Positions 24,611 to 32,675 of a stretch of DNA of 38,972 bases are shown here, one piece after another. Source of the stretch: RFSX01 sp964495785. GTDB lineage: Bacteria > Bacteroidota > Bacteroidia > Chitinophagales > Saprospiraceae. Position 1 is the first letter of the stretch. Every line of letters begins with the position of its first letter. The DNA is taken from NCBI GenBank assembly GCA_964495785.1, contig CAZBXL010000034.1:1-38972 (forward strand), read 5' to 3'. The notes under the pieces are model-generated. The model made no database searches and was not told where the DNA came from. It saw nothing but the letters and a program-made list of their open reading frames with translations. The position numbers and the translations under genes were made by a program.

Positions 24611-25945
24611 ATGAGTAAAGTTGTTTTTAGAAATGCGAAGGTCGTTAATAGAGGAAAGATAAAAGATTCTGATGTTCTCGTAGAAGGCGATAGAATCTTT
24701 AAAATATCTCCTTCTATTACAGTAGACAATGCAGAAGAGGTGGACCTCAATGGATTATGGTTACTCCCTGGTATTATAGATGATCAGGTACACTTTAGAG
24801 AGCCTGGACTGACCCATAAGGCGAATATTGCAACTGAATCAAGAGCAGCCGCTGCTGGTGGGGTCACTTCATTTATGGAGATGCCTAATACCAAGCCTGC
24901 AGCAATCACGCAGCCTCTACTGCAAGATAAGTATGATATTGCGGCTAATACCTCTACAGTTAACTACTCCTTCTTTATGGGAGCGTCTAATGATAATCTT
25001 GAAGAAGTTCTAAAAACGAATCATCAGAATGTCTGTGGTGTGAAAATATTCATGGGTTCGAGTACTGGTAATATGCTGGTAGATGAAACTGCAACCTTAG
25101 AAGGATTATTTTCTAAAGTAGATATGCTGATTGCTACCCACTGTGAAGACGAGGAGACAGTAAGGGCTGCAGTTGAAAAAGCTAAACAGCAAAGTGGTGA
25201 TAAGATATCAGCTGTTGACCATCCAATTATAAGAGGCCGAGAAGCGTGTTACTTATCTTCATCTATGGCTGTTGAATTAGCAAAGAAATATGGTACAAAA
25301 CTCCATATTCTACACCTGACTACAGCTGAAGAATTGAAGTTATTCTCTAACAAACCCCTTTCAGAAAAACATATAACATCTGAGGTCTGTGTACATCATT
25401 TATTTTTTGATGAAGCATATTACTATCCTTTAGGTAATAAAATTAAGTGTAATCCAGCTATCAAAGCAGCGAGTGATAGGGAAGCATTATTAGACGCTCT
25501 GAAAGCTGGATATCTTGATGTGATCGCAACCGATCATGCACCTCATACGATAGAGGAGAAGAATAAGCATTATTTTGAAGCACCTTCAGGACTACCTCTC
25601 GTTCAGCATGCTCTGACATTGATGTTAGATTTTTATCATAGGGGAGAACTGGGAATAGAATTTATCGTAGACAAGATGTCTCATAAGGTGGCCGAGTTAT
25701 TTGATATTAAGGATAGAGGCTATATCGATGAAGGTGCATATGCAGATCTCATCATCGTAGATCCTAATAAGTCATGGACCATAGATAAGTCTAATATTGA
25801 ATACAAATGCGGGTGGTCTCCCTTAGAAGGATTTATTATGAAAGGAAAAGTTATCTCCACGATGTGTAATGGTCAATGGGTATATAAAGATGAAAAGCTA
25901 ACAGAAGTAAAAGCTGGTCAGAGATTACTATTTAATAGAGATTAG
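24611..25945 (+). CDS. pyrC: Dihydroorotase-family amidohydrolase
   Basis: 444 residues from the ATG at 24611 (MSKVVFRNAKVVN); an in-frame GTG at 24590 would add seven residues. This is an amidohydrolase that reversibly cyclises carbamoyl-aspartate to dihydroorotate in pyrimidine synthesis. Visible motifs are VHFREPG (60-66), KIFMGSSTGNM (likely carboxylated Lys), THCED, HILHLTT and ATDHAPH (catalytic Asp). The first metal-binding His of the usual HxH pair is Gln59 (DDQVHFREPG). I recall similar substitutions in other Bacteroidota dihydroorotases, so this may be normal for the group. Allantoinase or hydantoinase is less likely, given REPG and context. Confidence 0.88.
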   Translation: MSKVVFRNAKVVNRGKIKDSDVLVEGDRIFKISPSITVDNAEEVDLNGLWLLPGIIDDQVHFREPGLTHKANIATESRAAAAGGVTSFMEMPNTKPAAITQPLLQDKYDIAANTSTVNYSFFMGASNDNLEEVLKTNHQNVCGVKIFMGSSTGNMLVDETATLEGLFSKVDMLIATHCEDEETVRAAVEKAKQQSGDKISAVDHPIIRGREACYLSSSMAVELAKKYGTKLHILHLTTAEELKLFSNKPLSEKHITSEVCVHHLFFDEAYYYPLGNKIKCNPAIKAASDREALLDALKAGYLDVIATDHAPHTIEEKNKHYFEAPSGLPLVQHALTLMLDFYHRGELGIEFIVDKMSHKVAELFDIKDRGYIDEGAYADLIIVDPNKSWTIDKSNIEYKCGWSPLEGFIMKGKVISTMCNGQWVYKDEKLTEVKAGQRLLFNRD

Positions 25946-26073
25946 AAGACTCGTGTTGCAGTATTAATTTAAAGACCTAAGTTCCCCTCTGGTTTTGATA
26001 TAATTCTTGTTGCAGGTTTGAAGCTACATGATTTATCATGGAGCATTTTTAAACAGCTATTAGTATAGATATA

Positions 26074-26925
26074 TCAACTTGTGATTTGGTCAAGATTCAC
26101 TTCTGTATCTACATAGAATCTTCCTTTTTCATTTTGCTTCAGCTTACCGTATGGATTTACAGGGTCATGCTCAAAAAATAGGTAATAGTCATCTTGTATT
26201 GCAAGCTTATATAACGCTTCTCTTTCTTTTAATGTCTCCAGAGGCCTTATATCATAAGACATTACATAAGGTTTTCTTATGTGAAAAGATGAAGGCATTA
26301 AATCAGCACAATAGATGAGTTTGTTGCCATTGGGCATTGTGATATGTGGTATCATCATGGCCTCTGTGTGACCATAAGAAAAGTGCATTTTTATATTCTC
26401 AAAAATCTGATACCCTTCCTCTTTCGGTATAAAATTAAGAACTCCATGATCCATCAATGGTTGAATATTCTCTTTAAGAAAAGATGCTTTTTCCCTCTCA
26501 TTTGGATTCATAGCCCACTCATAATGTTCTTGACTAGACCAGTATTTAGCATTTGGAAAAGCTGGTATAATATGACTCCCGTCTCTCACAAGTGCACCAC
26601 CTACATGATCAAAGTGCATATGTGTAAGAATGACATCTGTGATATCCTCGTGAGTCAATCCATGAGCTGACAAGGACGTAGTAACCGTATCATCACCATG
26701 TGGTTCAAAGTGAGACATAAAGCGTTCGTCTTGCTTGGTGCCGATTCCTGTATCTATGAGTATTTTTTGATTGCCTTGTTCTATGAGAAGTAATCTCATG
26801 GCCCAGGTACAGAGATTGCGATCGTCTGGTGGGTTTAATTTACTCCACATGGATTTAGGTACAACGCCAAACATGGCTCCGCCATCAAGCTTAAACATGC
26901 CTGATTCTATGATGGATATTTTCAT
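26074..26925 (-). CDS. Metallo-beta-lactamase-fold hydrolase
   Basis: 283 residues. The metal-binding motif is H102-M-H104-F-D106-H107 (LTHMHFDHVGGA), with a further His in SYGHTEAMM, Asp in YCADLMP and a late His in FFEHDP. This is the arrangement of the lactonase-like branch of the MBL superfamily, which includes AHL-degrading enzymes, though most members have other or unknown substrates. No signal peptide, so cytoplasmic. Monocistronic. Quorum quenching should not be assumed from sequence alone. Confidence 0.85.
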   Translation of the reverse strand: MKISIIESGMFKLDGGAMFGVVPKSMWSKLNPPDDRNLCTWAMRLLLIEQGNQKILIDTGIGTKQDERFMSHFEPHGDDTVTTSLSAHGLTHEDITDVILTHMHFDHVGGALVRDGSHIIPAFPNAKYWSSQEHYEWAMNPNEREKASFLKENIQPLMDHGVLNFIPKEEGYQIFENIKMHFSYGHTEAMMIPHITMPNGNKLIYCADLMPSSFHIRKPYVMSYDIRPLETLKEREALYKLAIQDDYYLFFEHDPVNPYGKLKQNEKGRFYVDTEVNLDQITS

Positions 26926-27016
26926 AAGTTAGTTTAATTCGGATATGTGAATGCTTAATCTAAGAGACCAATTGTCCCTGAAAACGATCCTAAGATATAC
27001 AAAAATGAATGTCTTA

Positions 27017-27529
27017 TTAAGAGAAGCCGATTGTAGATTTCGGTTTGCCCAATTGCTTTTGTATAGCGACCATTTTTATAGCAGTTACAGCAGCTTCGAT
27101 TCCTTTGTTGCCGTGTTTTCCACCTGCACGATCTTCTGCTTGTTGTTGGTCATTGACAGTAAGTACACCGAATATGATAGGCTTCCCACTTATTACGGAC
27201 AGTTGTGTCAATCCTGTAGCTACAGCATTATTAATATACTCATCGTGAGAGGTATCACCTTTAATCACACATCCCAGACAAATAACACTATCAGAATTGA
27301 CGGCTTTAAGAATGCTCTTAGCAGCAACAGGTAACTCGAAAGCTCCAGGTACATGAATTATCTCTATACTTGATTCGTCGATACCTGCGGAGACTAAAGT
27401 CTCTTTAGCTCCTGTAAGTAACTTTGATGTGATATCGATATTCCAATCTGATACAACTATGTGTATATTGAATCCCTCCGCAGAGGGGATTTCATCATGT
27501 TCTGATAGATTCTTTTTAGAAGAACTCAC
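27017..27529 (-). CDS. ribH: 6,7-dimethyl-8-ribityllumazine synthase
   Basis: 170 residues. Penultimate step of riboflavin synthesis: it condenses 5-amino-6-ribitylaminouracil with dihydroxybutanone phosphate. Conserved blocks are VPGAFELPVAAK, CLGCVIKGDTSHDEYI (with the active-site His) and FGVLTVNDQQQAEDRAGG. The N-terminal 20 residues are charged and probably flexible. It follows the TPR gene by 6 bases on the same strand, an arrangement I have seen in other Bacteroidota. No other riboflavin genes are in the window and no FMN riboswitch was seen. Confidence 0.96.
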   Translation of the reverse strand: MSSSKKNLSEHDEIPSAEGFNIHIVVSDWNIDITSKLLTGAKETLVSAGIDESSIEIIHVPGAFELPVAAKSILKAVNSDSVICLGCVIKGDTSHDEYINNAVATGLTQLSVISGKPIIFGVLTVNDQQQAEDRAGGKHGNKGIEAAVTAIKMVAIQKQLGKPKSTIGFS

Positions 27530-27535
27530 GCTTTA

Positions 27536-28222
27536 TTAGCTTGAGAGTCCAGCTATCAGACGTTCTACTTTCCTACCTTCTTCAGATTCTGGATAGTCGT
27601 TCTTGATTCTTTCGAATGCTTTTAGAGCTTTGTCTTTGTTTCCATTTCTCTTAGCAAGCATCCCGAGTTTATACAGGTAATATGGCGTTAATAAACCATC
27701 AGAACCAGCGCTTACTGCTTTTTGATAATAAGAGATGGCTTTGTCCATATCTCCTTTTTCAGAATAGGCATCTCCTAAGTTGCCATTCTTTACGATAGGA
27801 GAGTATGTACCCGAGGCACTATGAGAATTTAAGTAATCTATAGCATCATCATATCTACCTAAGTTCAAATAAGATATACCTGCGTATAGTTTGGCAGCAT
27901 TAGCTGTAGACGTACCACTGTAGTTATCTATGATGTCAAGAAAACCTTCAAATCCACCACCTGGATTTTCTAATGCTAATGCAAAAGAATCTCTCTGGAA
28001 CTGCTGCTCTGCTTTATAGATAGCCGCTTTCGCATTTCTTTCTTTAGGTTGCTGAAACATGTATTTGTAGGCTAAAAATGCTAATACTAAAAAGAATAGC
28101 AATCCTATGACTCCTAAAATCATTCCTTTTTTCTCTTCGAAAAAGTGCTGAGTTTTATCCTTTACTTCGACGATATCTACTAATTGTTCTTCGTCTCTCT
28201 TGTTATTTCTTCGTTTGGCCAT
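27536..28222 (-). CDS. TPR-repeat membrane-anchored protein
   Basis: 228 residues. A charged N-terminus (MAKRRNNKRDEEQ) precedes one membrane helix (about 34-53), then an outside domain with three to four tetratricopeptide repeats (for example GNLGDAYSEKGDMDKAISYYQKAV and LYKLGMLAKRNGNKDKALKAF). The topology resembles YfgM, a periplasmic helper of secretion. Here it is encoded between pdhA (70 bases upstream) and ribH. The function is a scaffold or chaperone by family; the partner is unknown. Confidence 0.82.
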   Translation of the reverse strand: MAKRRNNKRDEEQLVDIVEVKDKTQHFFEEKKGMILGVIGLLFFLVLAFLAYKYMFQQPKERNAKAAIYKAEQQFQRDSFALALENPGGGFEGFLDIIDNYSGTSTANAAKLYAGISYLNLGRYDDAIDYLNSHSASGTYSPIVKNGNLGDAYSEKGDMDKAISYYQKAVSAGSDGLLTPYYLYKLGMLAKRNGNKDKALKAFERIKNDYPESEEGRKVERLIAGLSS

Positions 28223-28291
28223 GTACTTATTTTTTCAAAAACAGCGCAAAAATACTGAAAGTTATTAATATATAACGAGCTAATTTCGTGC

Positions 28292-29332
28292 TTAATCCAT
28301 TATGAATGGATAGTCCTTTTGTACATAGTTATCATCATATAATTCTGAGCCTAAAGGAAAATCTGAACTTTCAGCAAATATTAAGGCTGCTTCTATCTCT
28401 GCTTTGATAGCATCTTTAATGTTATCTATTTCTTTTTTAGACGCAATCTTTTCTTTCAGAATCTTAGTTTCTACTTCCTTAAGTGGATCTCTGTCTTTAT
28501 AATCGTTTAGTTCTTCTTTAGTTCTATACTTACCAGGGTCTGATACAGAGTGCCCTCTATATCTGTAAGTTTTGATCTCAAGATAGTATGGTCCTTTACC
28601 ACTTCTTATATGAGCCGCAGCTCTTTCTAATGCATTATGCACCGCTTCTGGCGACATACCATCAACTTGCTCACTCGGCATTTCATACGATAGACCGAGT
28701 TTGTATAGATCATGTACGTTACTAGTTCTTGTAACGGAAGTACCCATAGCATACTTATTGTTCTCACATATATATAAGACAGGAAGTTTCCATGTCATAG
28801 CCATATTAAATGCTTCGTGGAGGGCTCCTTGTCTAGCAGCACCATCACCAAACATTGTTACACATAGGTTATCAGTACCTCTGTATTGTTCTGCTAATGC
28901 AACTCCAGTACCTATTGGAATCTGAGCACCCACGATACCATTACCACCTATGTAGTTTAATTCTTTAGAGGAGAAGTGCATAGATCCACCTTTTCCTTTT
29001 ACGACGCCTGTAGCTTTACCAAACAACTCAGCCATGCAAGCATCACTGGTTAGACCTCTACAGAGTCCTATACCATGTTGTCTATATGCAGTACATATCT
29101 TGTCTTCTTTCCTTATTGCTGTCGTTAGTCCAGCAGCTATAGCTTCTTGCCCTATATATACATGCAAGAAACCTCTTATCTTTTGCTGACTGTAGGCCTT
29201 CAGTGCAGCTTCTTCAAATCTTCTAATCCTTAGCATAACCTCGTACCAACCTAAGTATGTATCCTTATTGAACTTAGATTTCTTCGATGTACTCGCTTTC
29301 TTTGTTGCTTTCTTAGCTGTTACTGTTGCCAT
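28292..29332 (-). CDS. pdhA: Pyruvate dehydrogenase E1 component, alpha subunit
   Basis: 346 residues. The thiamine diphosphate motif is GDGAARQG...ENN (162-192), the phosphorylation-loop-like segment RYRGHSVSDP is at 257-266, and there is a conserved YRQHG. With the beta subunit and E2 it decarboxylates pyruvate to feed acetyl-CoA. The beta gene is not adjacent, which is common in Bacteroidota. The first 20 residues are a Lys/Thr/Ala-rich extension (ATVTAKKATKKASTSKKSK), probably disordered. A consensus TATCTTTG box lies 53 bases upstream. A branched-chain oxo-acid dehydrogenase is the alternative, but sequence features favour PDH. Confidence 0.92.
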   Translation of the reverse strand: MATVTAKKATKKASTSKKSKFNKDTYLGWYEVMLRIRRFEEAALKAYSQQKIRGFLHVYIGQEAIAAGLTTAIRKEDKICTAYRQHGIGLCRGLTSDACMAELFGKATGVVKGKGGSMHFSSKELNYIGGNGIVGAQIPIGTGVALAEQYRGTDNLCVTMFGDGAARQGALHEAFNMAMTWKLPVLYICENNKYAMGTSVTRTSNVHDLYKLGLSYEMPSEQVDGMSPEAVHNALERAAAHIRSGKGPYYLEIKTYRYRGHSVSDPGKYRTKEELNDYKDRDPLKEVETKILKEKIASKKEIDNIKDAIKAEIEAALIFAESSDFPLGSELYDDNYVQKDYPFIMD

Positions 29333-29384
29333 TTGTATATTGATCTTATTTGTTGAAGTAAATGTCTACTTTGCGCATAGAATA

Positions 29385-29392
29385 CAAAGATA
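29385..29392 (-). promoter_or_regulatory. Candidate -7 promoter box for pdhA
   Basis: Minus-strand TATCTTTG is an exact TAnnTTTG match, 53 bases before the pdhA ATG and only 6 bases from the divergent recF start. The -33 region would lie inside the recF coding sequence, and no clear TTG is seen there. Confidence 0.5.
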
Positions 29393-29397
29393 CGTAA

Positions 29398-30507
29398 TTG
29401 GACCTAATTAGGATAGAATTATTAGCAGTAAGCAACTTTAGAAACTACAAAAGCTTAAATTGTCGGTTTCACCCACAATTCAACGTTATAACGGGTAAGA
29501 ATGGAGCTGGGAAGACTTCAGTTTTGGATGCCATCTATTATCTGACTAATGGGAGATCTTATTTTTCTTATCAAGATCAATATTTATACAGGCATGGTTC
29601 AGATTTTCTTAGACTGAATACAAAACTTTATTCTGGTGAGGATAGCTACAAAATTGATATTAATTCTTCAGTATCGACTAAGAAGAGTATAAAAGTTGAA
29701 GATAAAGCTATATCGAGTCGTGTAGAGTTTGTCGGAAGATTTCCGTCATTTATAATTGCGCCTAATGATATCTCTATTTTATTAGAAAGTTCAGCAGAAA
29801 GAAGAAAGCTTATAGACAAGACCATCTCTCAAGTAGATAGGGTCTACTTTTCACATTTATTGGTATATAATAAGCTACTCAAACAAAGGAATGCATCTTT
29901 AAAGCAAATGAGAGAATCTGGCCAGAAAAACCTTTTGTTAATAGAATCTTTCAATGCTAAAATGGCAGAACCAGCCAATTATATCTACAATAAGAGGATA
30001 GAATACGTAGAAGATATTATCCCCATGATTAATGCATTCTACAAAGAAATCTCTGATGATTCAGAGCTTATAAAGTTGAGTTATATCTCGGAACTCAGTC
30101 AAATGTCTTTCGAACAATTGCAAGAGTCTTCAAAGTATAAAGATTTGGCAGCAGCCAAAACAACATCTGGAATACATAGGGATGATATCGATGTGACGCT
30201 CAATAATTATCCAATTAAAAAATATGCTTCGCAAGGTCAATTAAAATCTTCAGTTATAGCGTTAAAGCTAGCACAGTTAGAATATGTAAGAATAATTACA
30301 CAAAAGATTCCCATATTGCTATTAGATGATATCTTTGATAAGTTAGACGGAGATAGAGTCCAGAACTTTATTACGTTATGTAGAGAAAGGCTTAAAGCTC
30401 AAGTCTTTATTACAGATACCGCAGAAAATAGGGTAGAAGAGAGATTAGAACAGCTGGGTTATAAATACCAGTCATACAAAATTGATAACGGAGAAATAAT
30501 CGAATAA
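29398..30507 (+). CDS. recF: DNA replication and repair protein RecF
   Basis: 369 residues, SMC-like ABC ATPase. It recognises gapped DNA and helps load RecA with RecO and RecR. Visible are the opening IELLAVSNFRNYKSL, Walker A GKNGAGKT (33-40), a signature-like YASQGQLKSS, and Walker B ILLLDDIFDKLD. The start must be TTG: the preceding codon is an in-frame TAA and the family's first strand begins immediately. The next gene, a DUF721 protein, follows after 2 bases, so the two form an operon. dnaA and dnaN are not adjacent. Confidence 0.95.
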   Translation: MDLIRIELLAVSNFRNYKSLNCRFHPQFNVITGKNGAGKTSVLDAIYYLTNGRSYFSYQDQYLYRHGSDFLRLNTKLYSGEDSYKIDINSSVSTKKSIKVEDKAISSRVEFVGRFPSFIIAPNDISILLESSAERRKLIDKTISQVDRVYFSHLLVYNKLLKQRNASLKQMRESGQKNLLLIESFNAKMAEPANYIYNKRIEYVEDIIPMINAFYKEISDDSELIKLSYISELSQMSFEQLQESSKYKDLAAAKTTSGIHRDDIDVTLNNYPIKKYASQGQLKSSVIALKLAQLEYVRIITQKIPILLLDDIFDKLDGDRVQNFITLCRERLKAQVFITDTAENRVEERLEQLGYKYQSYKIDNGEIIE

Positions 30508-30509
30508 AA

Positions 30510-30800
30510 TTGGATACAGAAGATCAGAAATTAAAACAATTAATCGGTAACCTATTTCAGCATAACAATAGGTTATCTAACAAGTATAATTCCTATACTA
30601 TAGAACAAGTATGGCGTGATACTTTCGGCCATATGATCTCAAATTATACCACTAAAGTTAATTTCTTCAAAGGTGTCCTCACTGTGTATATCAGCTCTGC
30701 AGCTCTTAAGCAAGAGATTTCTATGACTAAAGATAATGTCATAGAAAAAATGAACGCTAATCTTAAGTATAAGAAGGTCGTCGATTTGGTGGTGAGGTGA
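30510..30800 (+). CDS. DUF721 (DciA-like) protein
   Basis: 96 residues of the DUF721 family: VWRDTFGHMISNYTTKVNFFKGVLTVYISSAALKQEI is its conserved core. This region is related to DciA, the widespread loader or helper of the replicative helicase DnaB in bacteria lacking DnaC. It is coupled to recF with 2 bases between them, a common pairing in Bacteroidota, which suggests a role in replication restart or initiation. The start is TTG at 30510, and no other start would keep the full domain. Confidence 0.85.
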   Translation: MDTEDQKLKQLIGNLFQHNNRLSNKYNSYTIEQVWRDTFGHMISNYTTKVNFFKGVLTVYISSAALKQEISMTKDNVIEKMNANLKYKKVVDLVVR

Positions 30801-30893
30801 TTGGTCTACGATCTTAGAAATAAGATTTTTTGATTGATTCCAGTTTTATTTAATCATCATTTCATCTAAACAAATTCAATTCAAGTACGGGTA

Positions 30894-30925
30894 AATAAAA
30901 AACCCCGTCTTTGCAGACGAGGTTT
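30894..30925 (-). terminator. Intrinsic terminator after tRNA-His
   Basis: Arms AAACC and CGTCT (30900-30904, 30906-30910) pair with AGACG and GGTTT (30915-30919, 30921-30925) with one C-A mismatch. The minus strand then runs into T's. It lies 12 bases past the tRNA 3' end. Confidence 0.8.
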
Positions 30926-30937
30926 AAAACTAATATG

Positions 30938-31012
30938 GGTGAAAGACCGGATTCGAACCGGCGGCCCTCGGAACCACAAACCGATGCTCTAACCAACTGA
31001 GCTACAATCACC
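30938..31012 (-). tRNA. tRNA-His (anticodon GTG), with U-U mismatches
   Basis: The minus strand folds as a tRNA with the extra G(-1) opposite C73 that marks tRNA-His. Anticodon loop TTGTGGT, D arm GCTC..GAGC, T loop TTCGAAT. No encoded CCA. The acceptor stem GTGATTG/CTTTCAC has two adjacent U-U pairs (5-68 and 6-67), and the anticodon stem has a third at 31-39. Everything else is regular, so it may still work. Confidence 0.9.
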
Positions 31013-31087
31013 GTATATTCTTCACGATTATTTAAAATCGAATGCAAAAGTAAAATACTTATCCTTTAAAACATTCTTTTTGGTGTT

Positions 31088-31873
31088 CTATTTTTTCATT
31101 TCTAATTCCTCCTTCAACTCAAACATTCGGGTGACTTTATTAATGAGTTTATCTCCTTTCATTAATGATAGAGTGATTTTATTTTCTCCCATAGGAAGAC
31201 CCTCTATATAATAAGGCTGCCATTTATCTATCGTATGACTCTCTCCATTGATATTGGCATTTAATGTATAGCCATCTTCTCCTAATGTGGCATTAGATAT
31301 GTAGAAGTCTAACATCACTTTCTTAGTGTCTTTACCTACATATGTGCCCTTAGGCCTGCTGTAAGTAACCATTGGATCTGTTATGTCTGTAGCAGAGGTC
31401 ATACTTTTTCCATCTACAGTTATTTTTTGAAATATGTGAGCTTGCTCTGTTTTAATACTCTCATGATACGATCTGCTTAGAAAAGCCATCATAGTATGCT
31501 CCCCGTCTTTGATATCATAATCAAATTCTGAAGTGTATTTAGCAGCATATGGTTCATTGTCAATAATGAGGTGTATGTGTTGACCTTTTGCAGAGTTGGC
31601 ACACATCTTAGCTCCTGCATCTGGTGTCTGCATTCCTAATTTATAATCTGTGCCAGAAACATCAAATGACATCTTTCCATTCTTATAGGCGGCATTACTA
31701 ATCTTTGCATCAGTATATGGAGGAGACTTTGTAAATGGGCTAAGATTGTATTTTAATTTTTTTGTTATTGCTGTTTCGGTTGTAGAGGCGCTGTCATTAA
31801 CCGTCGTGCTTTTGTCATTTTTACAAGAAAAGACAAGAAATAGCCCGATAATTGCAATAGTTAATTGTTTCAT
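31088..31873 (-). CDS. Hypothetical lipoprotein
   Basis: 261 residues. The N-terminus MKQLTIAIIGLFLVFSC is a lipoprotein signal with lipobox VFSC (Cys17), followed by a Ser/Thr-rich linker. The body is beta-rich in two parts. Residues about 35-150 include GQHIHLIIDNEPYAA and DGEHTMMAFLSRSYHES, a His-containing Ig-like sheet reminiscent of DUF4399-type domains. Residues about 150-255 form a second sandwich (TYVGKDTKKVMLDFYISN...). I cannot assign a function. It stands alone upstream of tRNA-His and is probably anchored in the periplasm or outer membrane. Confidence 0.72.
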   Translation of the reverse strand: MKQLTIAIIGLFLVFSCKNDKSTTVNDSASTTETAITKKLKYNLSPFTKSPPYTDAKISNAAYKNGKMSFDVSGTDYKLGMQTPDAGAKMCANSAKGQHIHLIIDNEPYAAKYTSEFDYDIKDGEHTMMAFLSRSYHESIKTEQAHIFQKITVDGKSMTSATDITDPMVTYSRPKGTYVGKDTKKVMLDFYISNATLGEDGYTLNANINGESHTIDKWQPYYIEGLPMGENKITLSLMKGDKLINKVTRMFELKEELEMKK

Positions 31874-32074
31874 ATTTTAATTGTATTTATTTATATCATT
31901 AAAGTAAATCATTATTACAAAGAATAAAGCAATAATCTTAAAATTATGTTCTGTCACAGAGATTCATATACCAAAGACGGAATATTAGGAAATGCCACTT
32001 TTTATATTTAACTGATTTATTTTGAATGACTTAAATATTAATATTATTTTTGATATATAAATCAACCGATTAGA

Positions 32075-32656
32075 TTGAATTACACTGACGCAGAGTTACT
32101 ACAGGTATTTAATGAAGATGGTTCTAAAGGAATAGAGCTCATCTTTGGCCAGTACTATGAAGTCATGTGTAGATCGGCTATAAGAATAACGAAGGATAGA
32201 ACTCTCGCAGAAGACATCGTACAGGAAGTTTTCTACGAATTATTCAAGAAAAGAGAACAACTTAAGATAGTATCGCTTTTAGGTTACTTAAAGAGAGCTG
32301 TGTATAATAGATCTATCAATAAGGTCAAGGGGCGTAAAGATCATGTAGATGCTGATGAGATGGCCTATGAACTCACAGATAATCTCAACAATTCACAGGA
32401 TGATATGGAATATGACGAGTTGGAGACATTTATCAATGGAGTTATAGATTCTCTTCCTGAAAAGTGTAGATTAGTGTTCGTTCTGAATAGATTTGAACAG
32501 TTATCTTATAAGGAAGTAGCTGCAAAACTTGAAATATCTGTTAAAACAGTAGAGAATCAGATGTCTAAAGCACTAAAGATATTGCGTGCAGAGTTTGAAA
32601 ATTTTAAAAATCTCGAAAAAATAATGGACGAGGATAGGGGTATTTTATCAGAATGA
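32075..32656 (+). CDS. ECF-type RNA polymerase sigma factor
   Basis: 193 residues. Region 2 (about 18-85) contains AEDIVQEVFYELFKKRE. Region 4 (about 130-180, SLPEKCRLVFVLNRFEQLSYKEVAAKLEISVKTVENQMSKAL) carries the -35-binding helix-turn-helix. Regions 1 and 3 are absent, as in ECF factors. The anti-sigma gene follows after 19 bases and the TonB receptor after it, the classic FecI-FecR-FecA-like relay. The start is TTG at 32075: an in-frame TGA lies 24 bases upstream and no ATG comes between. The acidic loop 92-125 between the regions is typical of Bacteroidota members. Confidence 0.93.
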   Translation: MNYTDAELLQVFNEDGSKGIELIFGQYYEVMCRSAIRITKDRTLAEDIVQEVFYELFKKREQLKIVSLLGYLKRAVYNRSINKVKGRKDHVDADEMAYELTDNLNNSQDDMEYDELETFINGVIDSLPEKCRLVFVLNRFEQLSYKEVAAKLEISVKTVENQMSKALKILRAEFENFKNLEKIMDEDRGILSE

Positions 32657-32675
32657 TGTCTATAGTATGTAAGCC

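Noticed and set aside
26074..26925. Specific call as an AHL lactonase (quorum quencher)
   Set aside because: The HxHxDH fold is shared by many MBL hydrolases, and nothing in the sequence or context points to AHLs.
26951..27334. 127-codon plus-strand ORF
   Set aside because: Mostly antisense to ribH, which is clearly coding on the other strand; the predicted residues have no coherent protein character.
30862..31047. 61-codon minus-strand ORF
   Set aside because: It is a translation of the tRNA-His gene and its terminator (the familiar QLVRASVCGSEGRRFES artefact).
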